DNA from: Verrucomicrobiota bacterium
GTDB taxonomy: Bacteria; Verrucomicrobiota; Verrucomicrobiia; Limisphaerales; UBA8199
Direction of reading: 5' to 3'
DNA: 42,840 nt
Assembly: GCA_003176045.1 (NCBI GenBank)
Contig: PSRM01000113.1
Location: forward strand, 1 to 42,840
In this document: positions 38,304-42,840 of the stretch, one piece after another
How positions within the stretch are numbered: position 1 is the stretch's first letter
How the letters are laid out: every line of letters begins with the position of its first letter
The notes under the pieces: generated by a model
Told to the model about the DNA's origin: nothing
The model's input: only the letters and a program-made list of their open reading frames with translations
The model's database searches: none
Program-made: the position numbers and the translations under genes

Positions 38304-38330
38304 AATCGGGCTTACTACAGGCAGACGAAC

Positions 38331-38972
38331 ATGGCCGCCGAACCGATTACCGATGCCGTGCTGCCAACACGGCAGAGTCTGCTGTCGCGGCTTCGCGATT
38401 GGCAGGATCAGGAGGGCTGGCGCGAGTTCTTCGATACCTACTGGCGCCTGATCTATAACGTCGCACGCAGAAGCGGGTTGGCGGATGCCGAGGCACAGGA
38501 GGTCGTCCAACTCACCTTCATCTATCTCTCCCGCCGCATGCCTAAATTTCAGTACCAGCCGGCCAAAGGCTCGTTCAAGTCCTGGCTGCGGGTGGTCACT
38601 CGCTCGCGCATCAACGACTATCTCCGCTCGGAAAGGCACGACCATGCGCGCATGCGTGAGCCACTGGCCAGTGAGGCGGGCGAAACAGGTTCTATTCTGG
38701 AGGAGTTACCCGATCCGGCGGCGGACGCCCTGGATGAGGTTTGGCAGCGCGAATGGGAAGAGAATCTCCTGAACGCCGCCTTTCGCAAGCTGCGGCCCAA
38801 AGTCGGCGCTCAACAGCTCCTCATCTTCCGCCTGGCCACACAAGGTGACTTGCCGTTGACGCAGGTGGCGCGCAAACTCGATGTGAGCCTCGCCCAAGTG
38901 TACCTGGCACGGCACCGTGTGGGCAAGTTGCTCAAGGCGGAAGTCGAACGGCTCCGCCAGCAAACTGAATAA
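38331..38972 (+). CDS. ECF RNA polymerase sigma factor
   Basis: A 213-residue extracytoplasmic-function sigma factor. Region 2 is about 25-90 ('WREFFDTYWRLIYNVARRSG', 'LTFIYLSRRM', 'GSFKSWLRVVTRSRINDYLR'), and region 4 is about 145-205 with the helix-turn-helix 'LPLTQVARKLDVSLAQVYLA'. An acidic linker with 'GSILEELPDPAADALDEVW' lies between. It is followed after 26 bp by a transmembrane Ser/Thr kinase. ECF factors paired with such kinases are common in Verrucomicrobia and Planctomycetes, and regulation by phosphorylation replaces an anti-sigma factor. No anti-sigma gene is present here. Confidence 0.92.
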   Translation: MAAEPITDAVLPTRQSLLSRLRDWQDQEGWREFFDTYWRLIYNVARRSGLADAEAQEVVQLTFIYLSRRMPKFQYQPAKGSFKSWLRVVTRSRINDYLRSERHDHARMREPLASEAGETGSILEELPDPAADALDEVWQREWEENLLNAAFRKLRPKVGAQQLLIFRLATQGDLPLTQVARKLDVSLAQVYLARHRVGKLLKAEVERLRQQTE

Positions 38973-38998
38973 CTCCGCAACCGGATGTGCTGTAGAGC

Positions 38999-41900
38999 TT
39001 GAAGCCTCCGCCGCTGATTCCTGATCATACGCTGCTCCGTCCGATTGGCCGCGGCGCCTATGGTGAAGTCTGGCTGGCCCGCAATGTTACGGGGGTGTTG
39101 CGGGCGGTGAAGATCATCTGGCGCCGGGACTTTGACAACCAACGCCCCTACGACCGCGAGTTCGCCGGCATTCAACGCTACGAACCGGTTTCGCGCAGCT
39201 CCACGGGCCTGGTCCACATGTTGCACGTCGGACGCAATGATGCGGAGGGCTATTTCTTTTATGTCATGGAACTGGCCGATGCGGCCGCAGACCGGGAGTC
39301 GAACTCCGCCCAGGCCAGCCACGCCGGCGCGCAAAACCCCTCGGCGAATACCAACTCCGAAGCGTTGGCAGCCTATCGTCCGCGGACTCTGCGCTCAGAC
39401 CTCCAACGCCTGGGCCCGTTGCCCACCGCCGATTGCGCGCGCCTGGCGCTGGATGTGGTGGGCGGTCTGGCCGAACTGCATCGGCACGGCCTGGTGCATC
39501 GGGATGTCAAACCGGGCAACATCATTTACGTCCAGGGCCGGGCGAAGCTGGCCGATATCGGCCTGGTCTCCGCCGGCGATGAAGGCCGCACGTTCGTGGG
39601 CACCGAGGGCTATATCCCACCGGAAGGACCAGGAACTCCGGGCGCCGACCTGTACGCCCTCGGCATCGCGCTCTACGAGGCGAGCACAGGCAATCCGCCG
39701 GAGAAATTTCCGGACGTGCCGGCGCGATGGCTGGCGGAAGATGCGGAGAACGGCGCGCTCGAATTCCATGAGATGGTTCTCAAGGCCTGCGAGGGCCAGC
39801 GCGAGCGGCGCTACCAAAATGCCGAGGCGATGCAGGCCGACGTCGCGCTGCTCCAAAGCGGTCAGAGCTTGCGCCGTGTCCGCGCGCTGGAACGCCGCTA
39901 TGCCCGTTTGCGATTAAGCGGGATCGCCGGCACGGCGCTACTGGTCTGTGCCTTGGGTACGGCCTTCTTTGCCAACTACCGCGCGCGCCTGGCTGCGGAA
40001 AGTCGCGCGAAAGAAACGCTCTTGCGCGAACAGGCCCAACGCTCGCTGATCCGCGCCGAAAGCGCCGAACAGGATGCGCGCCAACAGCTTTATACCGCGC
40101 TGCTCGGCGAAGCCAGAGCCATGGTGTTGAGCCGCGAACTCGGACAGCGCGTCCGCGCGTTGGAGGCCGTCCGCCGCGCCGGCGCTATCTCCAACTCCGC
40201 CGAACTGCGCGGCGCGGCTATCGCGGCCCTGGCCTTGCCGGATTTGCGCTTTGAGAAGGAACTGCCGACCACGCCGGACATGACCCTGCTGAGACTAGAC
40301 CCTGCGTTCCAGCGAATTGCCCTGTGCCGCGGGCGCGGCCCGATCGAAATCCGCTCCGTGGCTGACAACAGCCTGGTCGCCAGCCTGCCAGCCAGCGCGA
40401 ACCTGCCGGCTTACCTGGGCCTCTGGAGCCCGGACGGCCGCTTTTTAGCGGTGGGACGCGATTATGATTCGCCGGGCCAGTTGCGGGACGTGGAAATCTG
40501 GGAGATTGGGGGCAAAAAGCAGGCCAGAATTTTCAAAGCTTCCCCCGGCGGCGCCATAGCCTTTCATCCAACACTTCCCCGGATCATTGTTGGGCAGGCG
40601 CCAGCCGCGGCGATGATCTGGGACCTGGAAACTGGTCAGGAAGTTTCCCGCCAGGAACTTCTTGGACCGCCGCTGCGTCTGAACTTCGGGCCTGAAGGCG
40701 AGCGCTTCGCGGAGTTGCACCTCACGAACAAAGAATGGGTGGTGAGCGTGCGCCGGGTTGTGGATGCCCAGGTCGAGGCCAGTCACGCCTTCACTAACAT
40801 GGTGCGCGATTTCAACTGGCATCCCAGCGGGCGTTGGATCGCCGTTCCCGACTATGGTGGTACGGTCAGTTTGATGGATGCGCATACGGGCGAGACTCGG
40901 GCGCTGGGGCGGCACAAAGCCGAGGCCACCGTCGCAGAGTTCAGCCCTGATGGACGTTACCTGTTTAGCGGCGGATGGGATCGTGAATTGATTTGTTGGG
41001 ACCTCAAATCAATGCTGCGCGGGCTCACCATTGATTTGGAGAGCTATCATGTTCAATTCAGCGGCGATGGCCGCCGATGCGCGATCCTGCGCTGGCCGGA
41101 GATAAGGTTGCAGCTCCATGCTTTCGAGCTGCCCAGTCTCAACCGTGAATTTGGCGAAGACCCTGGCCTCAGGAACTTTGCAGCCTTCTCCCACGATGGC
41201 CGCTGGCTCGCGGTATCGGGAGCAGACGCGGCGGCGGTCTGGGATTTGTCCGGCACGGGCGCGGCCGCAGTTGCCAAAGAGGCGTGGGGAACGCGCGTTT
41301 GTTTCGCCGAAAATGGGGAACTGTTTGCCCATCGCTTTCAAGACTGCTTTCGCTGGCGCCTAAAGCCCGAAACCAATGCAGACGCCCCGCCATTGCTCGA
41401 ACCGCTCGAGATCAAAAAGCCGGAACTTCTTGAAACCTTAAGCCCGCTCTCCCGCGGCCTCGTCTTTACCAGCCGGCAAGGCTCAAAAATCACGGCCTAC
41501 GATCGGCTCGCGCAGGATGATTCCCCAATGACGCGCACGGAATCGGGGTTAAACCGCGTTTCCCCCGATGAGCGTTGGCTCGGCATTCATCGTGCCTTTA
41601 TGCCAAACCTCGAAGTCTATCGCTTGCCGGGGCTCGAACATGTGGCCAGCCTGGCCAATCACGCCGCCATCGCCACAGTTGAATTCTCACCGGCAGGTGA
41701 TGAAGTGGCTGTCAGCAGCCGCGCGGGAATCGAGTTTTGGAGCACCACCAACTGGCAGAGGATCCGGCAAGTGCCCAATTTTGCCGACGTCCTCTACTCG
41801 GCCAACGACGCCCGCGCGCTATGGCTCTCAACAGGCATGCGCAGTGCAGGTCTTTACGATGCCAAAACCTTCCAACTCTTGCTTCCATTGCCGACCGGGA

Positions 41901-42031
41901 CGCTGCCACTGGCTCGCAGCCCGGACGGGCGCTACCTGGCAGTGCGCGCCGATACCAGCCGAGTGCAGTTGTGGGATCTGGCCGAGGTCCGACAACGGCT
42001 CAAGGAACTCGACTTGGACTGGAAGCAATAA
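38999..42031 (+). CDS. Transmembrane Ser/Thr protein kinase with WD40 repeats
   Basis: A 1010-residue Hanks-type kinase starting at TTG. Kinase domain about 10-290: glycine loop 'IGRGAYGEVWLA', catalytic K38 in 'RAVKIIW', catalytic loop 'HRDVKPGN' (D169) and Mg-binding D186 in 'LADIGLV' (DIG instead of DFG). An unusual Ser/Ala/Asn-rich insert at about 97-122 separates the lobes. One membrane helix at about 307-326 ('GIAGTALLVCALGTAFFANY') and a coiled coil (about 327-370) lead to a WD40-type propeller (about 400-1005, 'LWSPDGRFLAVGRDY', 'AEFSPDGRYLFSGGWD'), probably extracytoplasmic. It is cotranscribed with the ECF sigma factor and is the likely switch for it. Confidence 0.93.
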   Translation: MKPPPLIPDHTLLRPIGRGAYGEVWLARNVTGVLRAVKIIWRRDFDNQRPYDREFAGIQRYEPVSRSSTGLVHMLHVGRNDAEGYFFYVMELADAAADRESNSAQASHAGAQNPSANTNSEALAAYRPRTLRSDLQRLGPLPTADCARLALDVVGGLAELHRHGLVHRDVKPGNIIYVQGRAKLADIGLVSAGDEGRTFVGTEGYIPPEGPGTPGADLYALGIALYEASTGNPPEKFPDVPARWLAEDAENGALEFHEMVLKACEGQRERRYQNAEAMQADVALLQSGQSLRRVRALERRYARLRLSGIAGTALLVCALGTAFFANYRARLAAESRAKETLLREQAQRSLIRAESAEQDARQQLYTALLGEARAMVLSRELGQRVRALEAVRRAGAISNSAELRGAAIAALALPDLRFEKELPTTPDMTLLRLDPAFQRIALCRGRGPIEIRSVADNSLVASLPASANLPAYLGLWSPDGRFLAVGRDYDSPGQLRDVEIWEIGGKKQARIFKASPGGAIAFHPTLPRIIVGQAPAAAMIWDLETGQEVSRQELLGPPLRLNFGPEGERFAELHLTNKEWVVSVRRVVDAQVEASHAFTNMVRDFNWHPSGRWIAVPDYGGTVSLMDAHTGETRALGRHKAEATVAEFSPDGRYLFSGGWDRELICWDLKSMLRGLTIDLESYHVQFSGDGRRCAILRWPEIRLQLHAFELPSLNREFGEDPGLRNFAAFSHDGRWLAVSGADAAAVWDLSGTGAAAVAKEAWGTRVCFAENGELFAHRFQDCFRWRLKPETNADAPPLLEPLEIKKPELLETLSPLSRGLVFTSRQGSKITAYDRLAQDDSPMTRTESGLNRVSPDERWLGIHRAFMPNLEVYRLPGLEHVASLANHAAIATVEFSPAGDEVAVSSRAGIEFWSTTNWQRIRQVPNFADVLYSANDARALWLSTGMRSAGLYDAKTFQLLLPLPTGTLPLARSPDGRYLAVRADTSRVQLWDLAEVRQRLKELDLDWKQ

Positions 42032-42034
42032 CCT

Positions 42035-42143
42035 GGATAGTTCAGCGCCGCATTGTGCGTGACGCGTAAGGTCTCCCTCTTTGGCCCGGCTTCCCGTCAA
42101 GGGACTCCTTACGTCGTTCCCTGCAAGAGCGTATGAACTATCC
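42035..42143. terminator. Long palindrome after the kinase gene, possible terminator
   Basis: Outer arms GGATAGTTCA (42035-42044) and TGAACTATCC (42134-42143) are perfect. Inner arms CGTAAGGTCTCCCT and AGGGACTCCTTACG pair 11 of 14. There is no U tract directly after it; a T7 run follows further on at about 42182. It may be a dispersed repeat acting as a transcription barrier between the kinase gene and the next one. Confidence 0.6.
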
Positions 42144-42223
42144 CGCCTAACTAAGGCTGCTTCGCTGCGCCAGGTCGCCCATTTTTTTGAAAGATTGCCT
42201 CAACCCGAAGCTTACTCAGTGGT

Positions 42224-42840
42224 ATGAAAGCAATTTCTGCCCTGTTCCTCGCCACGATGTTGTTTGGCATCCAAAGCTTGCGCGCCCAAGTCGTTGCCGA
42301 TGGCGCGACCAATACCTTGAGCAATGTCACCAATTCCATCATCGGCGATGTGACCATCGGCACCAACGGTTCCTTCACTTTGCTGATTTTGTCCGACAAT
42401 ACCCTGCTGACCAATTCCGGCAGTGGCCAGATTGGCTTGAACGCCTCAGCCAAAAGCAACGAGGTCCGGCTGGTCAGCCCGACTGCCCGATGGCGAAGCG
42501 GCAACGGCTTAACTGTGGGGAACGATGGCGCATCCAGCCGGTTGCTGGTGAGCAATGGCGCTTATCTCGAAGGTAACGGCGCTGTGATGGCCTTCACCAG
42601 GGCCAGCAGTAACAATTCGGCGCTCGTGACCGGCAGCGGCTCAATCTGGACCAACCGAGGTGATCTGACGGTGGGAGACAATGGACGCGGCAATCAATTG
42701 ATCATCACTAATGGTGGGCAGGTCGCCAGCCGCTTCGGCTATGTGAGCTTGAATGCAACGACCAGCAATAACCTGGTCATGGTCAGCGGCAATGGGTCGG
42801 CCTGGGCGATGCAGCAAGATCTGGAATTCGGTTATTTCGA
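42224..42840 (+). CDS. Secreted beta-helix, autotransporter-like repeat protein (5' part only)
   Basis: Open to the window edge, 205 residues visible. A clear signal peptide 'MKAISALFLATMLFGIQSLRA' is followed by tandem motifs of the type 'VTGSGSIWTNRGDLTVGDNG' and 'LIITNGGQVASRFGYVSL', each about 45 residues and typical of passenger-associated beta-strand repeats in adhesin-like proteins. The protein is probably much longer. It may be surface-displayed. Location right after the ECF/kinase genes suggests, but does not show, that it is a target of that system. Confidence 0.8.
   Translation, partial: MKAISALFLATMLFGIQSLRAQVVADGATNTLSNVTNSIIGDVTIGTNGSFTLLILSDNTLLTNSGSGQIGLNASAKSNEVRLVSPTARWRSGNGLTVGNDGASSRLLVSNGAYLEGNGAVMAFTRASSNNSALVTGSGSIWTNRGDLTVGDNGRGNQLIITNGGQVASRFGYVSLNATTSNNLVMVSGNGSAWAMQQDLEFGYF

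Noticed and set aside
1-42840. tRNA or rRNA genes
   Set aside because: No cloverleaf with T-loop and acceptor pairing and no conserved rRNA stretch was seen on either strand by eye.

Overview
The window looks like a chromosome segment of a heterotrophic member of the Verrucomicrobiota (Pedosphaera/Limisphaerales type). Three things point there. Large secreted glycosidases share a C-terminal block of the kind 'LxWPxGxLQSATNxxGPW...FYRL'. There is a PEP-CTERM protein and an ECF sigma factor next to a WD40-bearing Ser/Thr kinase. The intergenic and gene-end DNA is crowded with palindromic elements and short tandem repeats that I associate with this phylum. The assignment rests on protein style only; no rRNA or tRNA gene is visible.

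Layout. (1) 26-18652, almost all minus strand: two GH2 beta-galactosidase-like enzymes, a GH16 endo-glycanase, a GH81 endo-beta-1,3-glucanase, a Tat-exported TIM-barrel protein, a small ribbon-helix-helix protein, a sensor kinase with its NarL-type regulator, and a lone receiver-domain protein. The kinase start codon overlaps, as ATGA, the stop codon of the second GH2 gene in its ancestral frame. That frame is now broken at a heptamer tandem array. (2) 18960-21335: a PEP-CTERM protein and ribulokinase araB. (3) 21425-28099: an accessory island of small, mostly unrecognised genes. It holds a GNAT-acetyltransferase/small-basic-protein pair present twice in inverted orientation (the second copy truncated), a putative integron-type attC-like hairpin, a membrane zinc-ribbon/J-domain/PIN-like operon, and a small-protein/HNH pair. 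(4) 28483-38156, plus strand: two clan-A arabinofuranosidases, then araA, araD and a sodium/solute symporter. (5) 38172-42031: a zinc-ribbon peptide, an ECF sigma factor and a transmembrane WD40 kinase. (6) 42224-42840: the start of a beta-helix, adhesin-like secreted protein cut by the window edge.

How it fits together. Secreted arabinofuranosidases release L-arabinose, the symporter is the likely importer, and AraA, AraB and AraD convert arabinose to D-xylulose 5-phosphate. The GH16 and GH81 enzymes cut beta-1,3-glucans (laminarin or callose type), and the GH2 enzymes probably trim galactosyl or related ends. The accessory island separates araB from the other arabinose genes.

The most interesting signals are: the 7-bp array that sets the reading frame of a glycosidase translationally coupled to its sensor kinase; the conserved GNAT plus small-protein module; repeats that form the ends of at least five genes; and TCTTTGCG octamer arrays in the leaders of both araB and the GH51 gene.
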